From Chitinophaga lutea (GTDB lineage Bacteria; Bacteroidota; Bacteroidia; Chitinophagales; Chitinophagaceae): a stretch of DNA of 64,000 nucleotides. The stretch is from NCBI RefSeq assembly GCF_003813775.1, contig NZ_RPDH01000001.1, positions 744,001-808,000 of the forward strand, written 5' to 3'. The position numbers and the translations under genes are program-made. The notes beneath the pieces were generated by a model. It saw only the letters and a program-made list of their open reading frames with translations, made no database searches and was not told the origin of the DNA. Positions 26,843 through 35,517 of this stretch are shown here, one piece after another. The first letter of the stretch is position 1. Each line of letters opens with the position of its first letter.

Positions 26843-29800
26843 ATGCAAACACTTAAACTATCACGTGTTTGGTACAGGGCTACATGCACGTTTTGCTGGC
26901 TGCTGCTACCAGGTCTTTCAGGCTCCGCCCTCCGGGCAAATGACAAGCATGCTCCGCCTGTTGCAGCAATTCCCGCGGGCTTCGAAAAAACGGCCGTCAT
27001 GCGGGAACAGGTCGTCAAAGGATTAATCACCGGGGACAAAGGAGAACCGCTTCCAGGGGTGAGCATTTCGGAGAAAGGCACCAATAATGTGGCCGTATCC
27101 GACCAGACGGGAAGATATTCCATCAAGGTAAAAGACGCCAACAGCGTGCTGGTGTTTTATTTCATCGGCTACCTGACCAGCGAGGTGAAGGCGGGCTCGT
27201 CCGCTACCGTCGATGTAAAGATGGAGCTCCTGTCGAAAAACCTCAACGACGTGATCGTAGTGGGATATGGCACCCAGAAGAAGAAAGAGCTCACCAATGC
27301 TGTGGTGCAGATATCGGGCGCGGAAGTCAAGAAGTCGACCGCCGTATCGGTATCCAACTCCCTCTCCGGCCGCCTCGCCGGGTTATTCGTGAACCAGCGA
27401 AGCGCGGCTCCCGGCTTCGACGATGCGCAGATACTGGTGAGAGGCCCGAACACCTACCGCAACAGTTCCGCGCTGATCGTGATAGACGGGGTGGCCAATG
27501 CAGACCCAGACGGTCTCAACAGGCTCGACCCGAATGATATCGAATCCATTTCCGTGCTGAAAGACGCATCGGCCGCCGTTTACGGGGCACAGTCCGCCGG
27601 CGGTGTTATTCTCGTTACCACCAAACGGGGAAAAACGGGCAAACCTTCCTTCGATTTCAGCACCACGCATTCTTACCAGACCCCGACCATGAAAGTAAAA
27701 TCGGCCGGCGTATTCGAATACATGAATGTGCTGAATGAAAGAAGGGCGCTGGAAGGCACGCCGCCGGACTTCCCGGATGCCCTGATCGAATCTTTCAGGA
27801 ACGGCACCAGAAGGGCGGAAAACTGGTTCGATGCCCTGATAGGCCCTCCTGCCAAACAATCCAGGCAATCACTGACCATGAGAGGAGGAAGCGAGAAGGT
27901 GAGATATTTTGTGTCTCTCGGTACCGCATCACAGGGCGGCATCATGCGCGGCGACGATAAAACGAAACTGCGGCAGTACAACGTAAGAAGCAACATCGAC
28001 GTGTCGGTTACCGAAGATTTCGAAGTGGGCCTCGACCTTTCGTTCCGCGAAAAAAACACGCAAACGCCGCAGGCCGGCTCCGGGCAGATCGCCTACTTCG
28101 CGAGCACGAGCCCGCTGCAGGAAGCATATATCGGCGGCGACTACCGGTATCCCGGCGAAGGATGGTCGCACCTCAACCCTGCCGCCAGGCTGCTCGGCCC
28201 GGGCTACCAGCGGTATAAAGCGGATGTCAGCAACGGCACGCTCCGGTTCAAATACAATATGCCCTTCGTAAAAGGTCTCACGCTCGACGGTTTTGCATCC
28301 GTCGCCAAAACCATGCATTACGACAAAACCTTTAACTATACCTGGTTCTATTACGAAAGAGGCGCCAACCCGGGAGAAGTCATCAAACGGAAGTCGAGAA
28401 TAGTGGAAAACACCGGCATCACCGAAAACTTCCGGCAAAGCCTGGGCGTTACCGGCAACCTCAGACTGTCTTACAACACCACCATCCGCGATCACAAAAT
28501 AGGCGCGTTCGTTGCTTACGAGCAGATGGATTACAAAGACAACTTTTTCTGGACGGCCCGTTACGGTTACGACTCCCCGCTGATCGACCAGATTTCCGCG
28601 GGCAGCAAAGATCGCCAGAACTGGAACAACGACGGCGGCGCATCCGAATTTGCCAGGAAAAATTACTTCGGCCGCCTGACTTACGACTACAAGGGGAAAT
28701 ACCTGCTGGGTTTCAGCGCCCGGTACGACGGTTCTACTATTTTCCCGAAAGAAAGCCGCTTCGGTTTTTTCCCGCAGGCATCGGCGGGATGGGTGATCAG
28801 CCAGGAATCCTTTATACCTAAAAATATTTTCAGCAACCTGAAGATCAGGGCATCGTGGGGGAAGCTGGGTAACGACCGCGTGGATCCCTTCCAGTACCTC
28901 GGTTCCTACGGCTATGCGGCCGGCTGGGTGGTGAATGCGGCAGACGTGCAGGGCATTGCGCCCACCCGCACGCCGAATCCCCGCATTACCTGGGAGGTCA
29001 GCGAAAAAACCGACATCGGGCTGGAAGCGGGCTTTCTCAACAACAGCCTGACGTTCGAGTTTGATGTTTTCAACACCAACACGTCTCACATCCTCGGTAA
29101 AAGACAGGCTTCCGTTCCCGGTTATACCGGCCTGGTGCTGCCGGACGAGAATATCGGCAAGATGAACAGCAAGGGCTTTGATCTTACGGCAGGTTACCGG
29201 CAAAACTTCGGCCGCCTCGGGCTGAGGACCAACGGTAACTTCTCCTACGCACAGAACAGGATCGTGTTCTTTGATGAAACACCGCAGTCGCAGCCATATC
29301 AGAAACAGGAAGGCAAACCGAACGGCGCCATCCTGGTGTACAAAACCATCGGTATCTACAGGCAGGCGGAAGACCTGAACAAATATCCCAGCTATAGCGG
29401 TGCGCGCACCGGCGGGCTGATCTTCGCGGACCTGAACAGCGACGGCAAAATCGATGCGAATGACCGGTACAGGCTGGATGCTTCCGCATTCCCCAAAGCG
29501 CAGTTCGGGCTCACCATCGGGCTGGACTACGGGAACTTCGACCTCACGATGCTGCTGCAGGGACAGACCGGCGCAAAATGGCGGCTGAATACGTCCTTCA
29601 ACTCCGGTTCGGGCGGGAACGGGTTGCAATATGTGGCGCTGAACGCCTATTCGCTCAAAAACGTCAACTCCGTGCTGCCGATGATAGCGCCCACCGGCGT
29701 GGCGGCATCCGACGCCGATTTTTATTATCACAATGCTACCTGGGCCCGTTTCAAATCGGTGGAACTGGGGTATACGCTCCCGAAGAACCTGTTGTCCAAA

Positions 29801-29965
29801 GCCAAAATATCGGCATTCAGGGTGTACCTGTCCGGCGAAAACCTCTTCATGCTCTACAACAACCTGAAGCAGTACGGAGCCGGCGATCCGGAATTCCTGC
29901 TGAGCAACGGCGGCGGATATCCTAACATGAAAACACTCAGCTTCGGCGCTAACCTTACTTTCTAA
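26843..29965 (+). CDS. SusC-like TonB-dependent receptor of the mannoside locus
   Basis: 1040 residues. An N-terminal export signal is followed by a CarboxypepD_reg-like domain (VVKGLITGDKGEPLPGVSIS ... LVFYFIGYLTSEV), the TonB-box-like NDVIVVGYGTQKKKE, and the plug with ALIVIDGVANAD, DIESISVLKDASAAVYG and GVILVTTKRGK. The rest is the 22-strand barrel, ending TLSFGANLTF with a terminal Phe. There is no STN domain, so control by an anti-sigma cascade is not expected; the promoter carries the GntR-type operator instead. It forms an outer-membrane importer with the SusD protein encoded 9 bases downstream. Confidence 0.95.
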   Translation: MQTLKLSRVWYRATCTFCWLLLPGLSGSALRANDKHAPPVAAIPAGFEKTAVMREQVVKGLITGDKGEPLPGVSISEKGTNNVAVSDQTGRYSIKVKDANSVLVFYFIGYLTSEVKAGSSATVDVKMELLSKNLNDVIVVGYGTQKKKELTNAVVQISGAEVKKSTAVSVSNSLSGRLAGLFVNQRSAAPGFDDAQILVRGPNTYRNSSALIVIDGVANADPDGLNRLDPNDIESISVLKDASAAVYGAQSAGGVILVTTKRGKTGKPSFDFSTTHSYQTPTMKVKSAGVFEYMNVLNERRALEGTPPDFPDALIESFRNGTRRAENWFDALIGPPAKQSRQSLTMRGGSEKVRYFVSLGTASQGGIMRGDDKTKLRQYNVRSNIDVSVTEDFEVGLDLSFREKNTQTPQAGSGQIAYFASTSPLQEAYIGGDYRYPGEGWSHLNPAARLLGPGYQRYKADVSNGTLRFKYNMPFVKGLTLDGFASVAKTMHYDKTFNYTWFYYERGANPGEVIKRKSRIVENTGITENFRQSLGVTGNLRLSYNTTIRDHKIGAFVAYEQMDYKDNFFWTARYGYDSPLIDQISAGSKDRQNWNNDGGASEFARKNYFGRLTYDYKGKYLLGFSARYDGSTIFPKESRFGFFPQASAGWVISQESFIPKNIFSNLKIRASWGKLGNDRVDPFQYLGSYGYAAGWVVNAADVQGIAPTRTPNPRITWEVSEKTDIGLEAGFLNNSLTFEFDVFNTNTSHILGKRQASVPGYTGLVLPDENIGKMNSKGFDLTAGYRQNFGRLGLRTNGNFSYAQNRIVFFDETPQSQPYQKQEGKPNGAILVYKTIGIYRQAEDLNKYPSYSGARTGGLIFADLNSDGKIDANDRYRLDASAFPKAQFGLTIGLDYGNFDLTMLLQGQTGAKWRLNTSFNSGSGGNGLQYVALNAYSLKNVNSVLPMIAPTGVAASDADFYYHNATWARFKSVELGYTLPKNLLSKAKISAFRVYLSGENLFMLYNNLKQYGAGDPEFLLSNGGGYPNMKTLSFGANLTF

Positions 29966-29974
29966 ACATTGATT

Positions 29975-31819
29975 ATGAAAAGATTGAAATTCCTACAGAT
30001 AAAAGCCGCGAAAGTTTATTTCATCCTGTTCTGCGGCGCGGTGGCCGGCACTTTTTCGTGCAACAAGGATTTGCTGGATAAAAAACCGCTGGACAAACTG
30101 ACGGATGATGCGGTGTTCTCGGACGCCACCTTTCTTCAGAATTACGTGTACAATGTGTACAACGGCATGCGGCCCATCTGGGCGCCCGGTACGGGAGGAT
30201 TTGAAGCGTTGACGGATGTGGCCGTGTCCCAGCCGGAAACACACGAAAGGTCCGCCGGCATCCGGCAGTACATCGAGGGGAACATCTCGCCTGACAACGT
30301 AACCGATCTGACCAACATCTGGAACGAAGAGTACGGATATATCCGGAAAGCGAATGTTTTCTTCGAAAGGATCGCCAATTCCACTTTCGACCCTGCGGTG
30401 CTGGATCCCATGAAAGGCGAAATGCATTTCCTCCGGGCGTGGATGTATTTCGAACTGATCAAAACATTCGGCGGGGTGCCCATCATCACCAAAAGCTACA
30501 AACTGGACGACGGCAATTTTGATGTGCCGCGGAACACCTACGACGAATGCGCAAAATTCATCCTGGGTGAATGCGACCTGGCCGCCGGCCTGTTGAAAGC
30601 AGGCACACCCGTAGCCGGGAAAATATCGAAAGCCGCTGCATTGGCGCTGAAGGCGCGGGTGCTGCTTTATATGGCCAGTCCGCAGAACAACCCCTCTAAC
30701 GACAGGGCCAAATGGCTGGCTGCCGAAGCCGCCACCAAAGCCGTGATCGACCTCGGGTTCTCCCTGCACCCCACGCACGACGACCTGTTTACAAGGCCGC
30801 TGAAAGGCTCGGAGATCATCCTCGGCAGATCTTCCACCACAGGCACCAGGGTGCCGGGATGGGGCTTTAATTACGATTACTGGCCCTGCGGTTTCGACGC
30901 CCAGCAACGGCTCATGCCTACGCAGACGTTCGTGAACATGTTCCAGCTGACGAATGGCCAGTATCCCTACCTGGCGGACGGCGTTACGGTAAACCCGGCA
31001 GCGGGCTACGATCCGCAGCAGCCGAACAAGAACAGGGATCCCCGGTATTACACCAGCATCATTTACCCCGGCGCCGGGCCCTTCACCATCAACGACGGTT
31101 CGAAGAGCACCGTGCGCACGTATGAATACTGGGAAGACGCCAACCCGAACGCCAACAACGCACCGCCATACACGAATCCCAATAAAACGGACCCTAAAAA
31201 CGGGCAAACGCTGTTCGACTTCGGGCGCGACTCCAAGTCGTACTGGATAAAAGGCCTGACGCCGTTTCACTGGAGAGTGCAAACCGGTTATACGTTCAGA
31301 AAGTACCTCGACTTTACCGGCCCGCGCGCGAGCTTTGAGCACGATTACAAGCAGGCTGTCGTTTTCCTGAGAATAGCGGAGTTTTACCTGAACTACGCCG
31401 AGATCCAGATCGCACTGGGCAATGAGGCCGTGGCGCGGGAATACATCAATAAAATCAGGAAAAGGCCATCTGTGAACATGCCCGATATCACCAGCACCGG
31501 CGCAGAACTCGTAAGGGACTACCGCAACGAAAGAGCGATCGAGCTGCACCTCGAAGATCACCGCTTCTTCGACCTCCTCCGCTGGAAAGCCGCTCCCGGC
31601 AACATCGACATCCCCATCCGCGGGCTGACCGGTGTAACCATGGACTGGACCGGCGCACAAGCAGGCGACCTCGCCGGCAAGCTCACATACACTTACGGCG
31701 TCATCCAGGCTGCGGAAGTGAGGAAACCGTGGAAGGGCGATCATTATTACCTGCTGCCCATTCCGCGCGATGAAATCAAAAGAAGTCACGACGCGATCAA
31801 ACAGAATCCAGGCTACTAG
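29975..31819 (+). CDS. SusD/RagB-like surface glycan-binding lipoprotein
   Basis: 614 residues from the ATG at 29975; the TTG six bases earlier is not needed. A lipoprotein signal ends GAVAGTFSC, followed by NKDLLDKKPLDKLTDDAVF, the classical SusD N-terminus. TPR-type helices and the C-terminal SusD segments follow (FLRIAEFYLNYAEIQIALG, NERAIELHLEDHRFFDLLRW, YYLLPIPRDEIKRS). SusD is the lid of the SusC channel and captures oligosaccharides at the cell surface. It is co-transcribed with SusC and followed by an intrinsic terminator. Mannosides are the likely ligand, judged by locus context. Confidence 0.95.
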   Translation: MKRLKFLQIKAAKVYFILFCGAVAGTFSCNKDLLDKKPLDKLTDDAVFSDATFLQNYVYNVYNGMRPIWAPGTGGFEALTDVAVSQPETHERSAGIRQYIEGNISPDNVTDLTNIWNEEYGYIRKANVFFERIANSTFDPAVLDPMKGEMHFLRAWMYFELIKTFGGVPIITKSYKLDDGNFDVPRNTYDECAKFILGECDLAAGLLKAGTPVAGKISKAAALALKARVLLYMASPQNNPSNDRAKWLAAEAATKAVIDLGFSLHPTHDDLFTRPLKGSEIILGRSSTTGTRVPGWGFNYDYWPCGFDAQQRLMPTQTFVNMFQLTNGQYPYLADGVTVNPAAGYDPQQPNKNRDPRYYTSIIYPGAGPFTINDGSKSTVRTYEYWEDANPNANNAPPYTNPNKTDPKNGQTLFDFGRDSKSYWIKGLTPFHWRVQTGYTFRKYLDFTGPRASFEHDYKQAVVFLRIAEFYLNYAEIQIALGNEAVAREYINKIRKRPSVNMPDITSTGAELVRDYRNERAIELHLEDHRFFDLLRWKAAPGNIDIPIRGLTGVTMDWTGAQAGDLAGKLTYTYGVIQAAEVRKPWKGDHYYLLPIPRDEIKRSHDAIKQNPGY

Positions 31820-31840
31820 ACCATCATGATAAAAACCGGG

Positions 31841-31874
31841 AGGAGTATGCACGAAGGTGCATGCTCCTTTTTTT
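31841..31874 (+). terminator. Intrinsic terminator of the SusCD operon
   Basis: A 12-bp stem with one G-U pair (arms 31841-31852 and 31857-31868), a GAAG loop and a run of T residues after it, 21 bases past the SusD stop codon. Confidence 0.9.
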
Positions 31875-32030
31875 ATGGCTATGGCCGGGACGCGGCCGCA
31901 GGAATACGGGCCGCTTTTCATTCCACCAGCGAATTCCGGCAGGCTGAAGCGTTTATTCGTCATCCGGGCGGACCTGCCGGGGCGGGATGAATAGCGCTGG
32001 TTATTTTCGCCTGCTATAAATTCCGATATC

Positions 32031-33341
32031 ATGCAACCTCTACCCCGGTACTTCGCAGCTTATATATCCCTGTGCATTCTCTTCTGCAGCTTCATAGCCT
32101 GTAAAAAGAATCCCCGCAGCGAGGGGCCATCTTCCCTCACTCCTGCCGTCACCGCCAAAGGCGTCACCAAAGGAGCAGGCGTGCAGCAGGTGATCGGCCC
32201 GGCCGGTGGCACCCTTACCAGCGCCGACGGTAAACTGACGGTCAGGGTCCCCGCCGGTGCGGTAACGGCCAACGCCACCTTCGGCATACAGCCCATCACC
32301 AACACCCTGCTCAACGATACCGCCAAAAGGGGGTTCCGGCTGACGCCCGAAGGCACCGTTTTCAGCAAACCGGTGGAGGTGATCTACCATTATGCCGGGG
32401 ATACCGAAGGCATACGGCCGGAGTTGCTGATGGCGGGGTACCAGACGGCCGAAGGCACCTGGAAAGCGGTGCCGGCGAAAGTCAACACCACCACGCAGCA
32501 GTTCAGCTTTCAAACCACCCATTTCAGCGACTGGATGTTCAACTCCGCGGTGGAACTGAAAGCATCCAAACAATATGTGTCGGTGGGTGAAAAAGTGCAG
32601 CTGGAGGTGACCGGCGTTGTGATGCTCGACGATGACCTGCTGGCGCCTTTACCCGTCGGCGATTTCAGTGGCTGGCTGGAAGATTTCGACTGGAACCTGC
32701 TGAACAACTTCGGCGCGCTCACCTACAACGCCAACGACCCCAGTAAAGCGGAGTATGTGCCCGATCATCCCGAGCCCGGCGGCGACAACAAAGCGGAAAT
32801 ATCCGTTACCTGCAAAGGCAACATCAGGGTAAAAGACGAAAACGCGCCCGGCGGCTATCATACCTTCAAACAGCTCATCCTCCTCACCAGCATCGACATT
32901 CTGGGCGATGTATTCATGGCCGGCGATTTCGGCGAACCGTTCAACATGACGGAGGTGACCGCCCTGCTGGCGAATGGCCGCATTTACGTGACTGGCCATT
33001 CCGCCAACATCAGTGTCGGCTTCGAGGCCTACGGCTTCCAGGCATCCGGGTACCCGAGCGGGGAGCGCGGCACCATCGGCCAATCGTACACCCACGCCGG
33101 CAGATCGCTGGGCACACAAACTTTTTCTTACGGTTCCGAATATGAAGAATGCGGGCCGCCGCGCGTCAAGCGGTTCTCATCGGGTGTGCTGAACATTAAA
33201 ACATGGGGAAAGGTGGGTGAACCGGTAACAGGTTCTTTCAGCGGCACGCTGTATACCGCCGACGGCTTTGACGCCAACGGGTGCCCGGTGTACAAGGAAC
33301 GTGCGCTGAACGCTACGTTCAAAACGGTGCGGAGCCTGTAG
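32031..33341 (+). CDS. Lipoprotein with ZU5-like domain, function unknown
   Basis: 436 residues. The lipoprotein signal is LCILFCSFIAC followed by KKNPRSEG. Residues about 50-150 resemble a ZU5-type beta-sandwich found in many Bacteroidota surface proteins: VIGPAGGTLTSADGKLTVRV, PAGAVTANATFGIQPI and FRLTPEGTVFSKPVEVIYHY. The remainder is beta-rich and unrecognised. No catalytic motif is visible. It begins 200 bases after the SusD gene, beyond the terminator, so it is probably a separate unit. It converges on the next gene with only 11 bases between. Confidence 0.75.
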   Translation: MQPLPRYFAAYISLCILFCSFIACKKNPRSEGPSSLTPAVTAKGVTKGAGVQQVIGPAGGTLTSADGKLTVRVPAGAVTANATFGIQPITNTLLNDTAKRGFRLTPEGTVFSKPVEVIYHYAGDTEGIRPELLMAGYQTAEGTWKAVPAKVNTTTQQFSFQTTHFSDWMFNSAVELKASKQYVSVGEKVQLEVTGVVMLDDDLLAPLPVGDFSGWLEDFDWNLLNNFGALTYNANDPSKAEYVPDHPEPGGDNKAEISVTCKGNIRVKDENAPGGYHTFKQLILLTSIDILGDVFMAGDFGEPFNMTEVTALLANGRIYVTGHSANISVGFEAYGFQASGYPSGERGTIGQSYTHAGRSLGTQTFSYGSEYEECGPPRVKRFSSGVLNIKTWGKVGEPVTGSFSGTLYTADGFDANGCPVYKERALNATFKTVRSL

Positions 33342-33352
33342 CAGTACGCTGG

Positions 33353-33982
33353 TTACTCTTCGAAGCGGTAGCTGGCGTGCGTATCGTAATCGATACCGTG
33401 TTTTTTCTTCAGTTCCTGTATATAATCGAGTGTATTCAGCGTATGCGGGCTGGCCACGGTGTCGCCGATCCGTTCAAAGGAGTGCAGGAGCATTTCCTCG
33501 AGGCAGCTGCTCACGCTCATGCGCTTGTGCTCGGCCAGGTCGTTCAGTAAAGCCGCCAGCCGCTTTTCGAGGCGCACCGGCACGTCTACCCGTTCGATCT
33601 TAACGGCGGGCCCCTGGTTGTAGATGTAATTGCCGAAGCCGATGCAATTGCCGTACGGGTCGCGTGTCATATAATCGCGGATGCCGTAAGGGCGGTCTTC
33701 GATCGGTTCTATGATGTCGACGCCGTTGGCCTGATGGAAGGCATACAGCTCGTCCGCATTGTCTACGATGAAATTCACGATGGAAGGCCCGTTCGCATAC
33801 GATGGGCCTGCTTCCAGGTGCAGTACGGAATTTCCCAGGGACACCCCGCCGAAAGTAGGCGGCTCGCCCCAGGAGAATTGATGGGTGAAGCCGAGGCGCT
33901 CCACGTAAAAATCAATGGCGGTAAGGATATCCCCCACCTGTATGGTGGGGAATACCAGGCTGTGTTTGACTTGCGGGTTCAT
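33353..33982 (-). CDS. VOC family protein with C-terminal ribbon-helix-helix-like segment
   Basis: 209 residues. Residues 1-125 are a VOC domain (FPTIQVGDILTAIDFYVERL, VLHLEAGP, TRDPYGNCIGFGNYI). After about residue 135 comes VDVPVRLEKRLAALLNDLAE then HKRMSVSSCLEEMLLHSFE, which looks like a strand and two helices of a ribbon-helix-helix (Arc/MetJ-like) DNA-binding motif. This addition is unusual for VOC proteins; it could make a ligand-responsive DNA-binding protein or merely a dimerisation tail. Convergent with the ZU5-like gene, with no operon partner evident. Confidence 0.75.
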   Translation of the reverse strand: MNPQVKHSLVFPTIQVGDILTAIDFYVERLGFTHQFSWGEPPTFGGVSLGNSVLHLEAGPSYANGPSIVNFIVDNADELYAFHQANGVDIIEPIEDRPYGIRDYMTRDPYGNCIGFGNYIYNQGPAVKIERVDVPVRLEKRLAALLNDLAEHKRMSVSSCLEEMLLHSFERIGDTVASPHTLNTLDYIQELKKKHGIDYDTHASYRFEE

Positions 33983-34015
33983 GTTAACTGTATTTAAACC
34001 GAAACACGACGACCA

Positions 34016-35332
34016 TTACAATGTCTTCTTCAGTTTGATCTCCACCTTCTCCCCGTCTTTATCGATCGTCACCGTCTTCCTGACACTGGCCGCGGCGTTC
34101 GAATCATAGGCCCTGGAAGTCGTATGGGTCATGGTGCCCTGGTAGAGCCCGTTGACGTACCTGTCGCTATACCCCGTTACTTCCGTTCTGTGGGTCGTAT
34201 GCGTATAACCGAATTCGCTGAAGACCAGGTATTCTCCCGGCGTCAGGTTCACGAACTCGAAACTTCCCTTATCGTCGTAGATCGTTGTTACTTTGATACA
34301 TTCGGCCGCTTCTTTGGGCAGCGGAATGGCCTGGCCCTTTTTCCTCGACGCATCGTTCACCTTTACCCATTCCCTGAAGAAATCGGTATAGGGGATCAGC
34401 ACGACCGATGTGCCTTTCCGGGCGTACTGTTTTTTGTTGACGTTGAGCACCGCGATGCCGCCCAGCATACTACCCGAGTTTTGATTATCTCTTGCAAAGG
34501 CCTGCCCGCTGATCACCGATTTGCCGGACTTGATCATTTTCATCGCGGTGGCCTTATCGAATTTGCTCTTGATGGGATTATAATCGGCTTCCCGGTCGAT
34601 CATCGCGATTTGCTGGCCTTTGGTCTGGATATCCACTTTCCAGAGCCGGCGGGTTTCCTTGTCGATGTAATATTCGTAGCGGTCGTTGGTGGCCGGTTCA
34701 AAAACGCTTACCTGCCAAACCTTACGGGTGCCGCTGTGGCTGCTGGTGTAGGTGTTGCTTTTTACTTCCTCTATCACCGCTTTTTTGATGTTGGTGCTGT
34801 TGTCGGGTTTATAGTCGTATACCGGCATGGTGGCGCTGTACCCGGATGCGAGCGGCAGCAGGCCCAGTAAATAAGGATAGGCGTAGCTGTCGAAAAAAGC
34901 CTCCTTCACCGCTTCTTTCACGGTGGTGCGCTGGTCGGTCTGCCTGTCGTAATAATAGCCGGTCACTTCCTTGCCGTACGTCAGCACCATTTCCCGGTTC
35001 CTGTTGAACGAAGAGCGGTAAATGGGCTTGAAGGAGGCATCGGTGATGCTGGTGTCGATCCACATATCTTCCGATCCCACGAGGTTCATGGCGGTGTAGA
35101 TGGACACGGTTTCTTTATTGGCGTTGATCTCTATCGCGAACGAACTGATCTGCACCGGCTCGCCGCCGTTGTTGATGAAACAGGCCATTTCGAACTGCCC
35201 GTTTTTAAGCCATTTGCTCTCCAGGGATTGATTGTCAGGTTTTACGATGGTTTGCCCCTTGCTGCAGGTTACAGCGCATACAAGCGCCACGGCGGTCAAC
35301 GCCCGGAATAGTCTGAAACGGGTAACGGTCAT
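34016..35332 (-). CDS. Secreted protein of unknown function with C-terminal carboxypeptidase-regulatory-like segment
   Basis: 438 residues with a signal peptide (LFRALTAVALVCAVTCSKGQ). I do not recognise the main body, which has many beta-strand-like stretches and Tyr/Lys-rich segments. Near the C-terminus, TTIYDDKGSFEFVNLTPGEYLVF resembles a CarboxypepD_reg/CnaB-type beta-sandwich that often occurs in cell-surface proteins. The visible promoter-like spacing and separate orientation suggest a monocistronic gene. No enzymatic motif was seen. Confidence 0.65.
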   Translation of the reverse strand: MTVTRFRLFRALTAVALVCAVTCSKGQTIVKPDNQSLESKWLKNGQFEMACFINNGGEPVQISSFAIEINANKETVSIYTAMNLVGSEDMWIDTSITDASFKPIYRSSFNRNREMVLTYGKEVTGYYYDRQTDQRTTVKEAVKEAFFDSYAYPYLLGLLPLASGYSATMPVYDYKPDNSTNIKKAVIEEVKSNTYTSSHSGTRKVWQVSVFEPATNDRYEYYIDKETRRLWKVDIQTKGQQIAMIDREADYNPIKSKFDKATAMKMIKSGKSVISGQAFARDNQNSGSMLGGIAVLNVNKKQYARKGTSVVLIPYTDFFREWVKVNDASRKKGQAIPLPKEAAECIKVTTIYDDKGSFEFVNLTPGEYLVFSEFGYTHTTHRTEVTGYSDRYVNGLYQGTMTHTTSRAYDSNAAASVRKTVTIDKDGEKVEIKLKKTL

Positions 35333-35464
35333 GTTGTGATGTTTTAAAAATACTAGTTTATGCTGCCAGGGTACGGTGCAAATTTAGGGAAAAAACGAAC
35401 CCTACAACCAGCGGCATCCACATCCCCGTTTTACAGGTACGGTCAGCTACCTGTTTCCAGGTAA

Positions 35465-35491
35465 TAAAAAGGCCCGCGCAATGCGCAGGTC
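35465..35491 (-). terminator. Intrinsic terminator after the beta-helix gene
   Basis: On the minus strand a GC-rich stem (GACCTGCGC / GCGCGGGCC, one A-C mismatch and one G-U pair) is followed by TTTTTATTAC, 27 bases beyond the stop codon at 35518. Confidence 0.7.
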
Positions 35492-35517
35492 TTCCTTCCA
35501 ATGCTTTGTAATATCTC

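Noticed and set aside
27929..29731. 600-codon open frame on the minus strand inside SusC
   Set aside because: It is the antisense shadow of a clear SusC gene. Long antisense frames are common in GC-rich coding DNA and this one has no recognisable domain. The same holds for 29993-32032 and 62767-63867.
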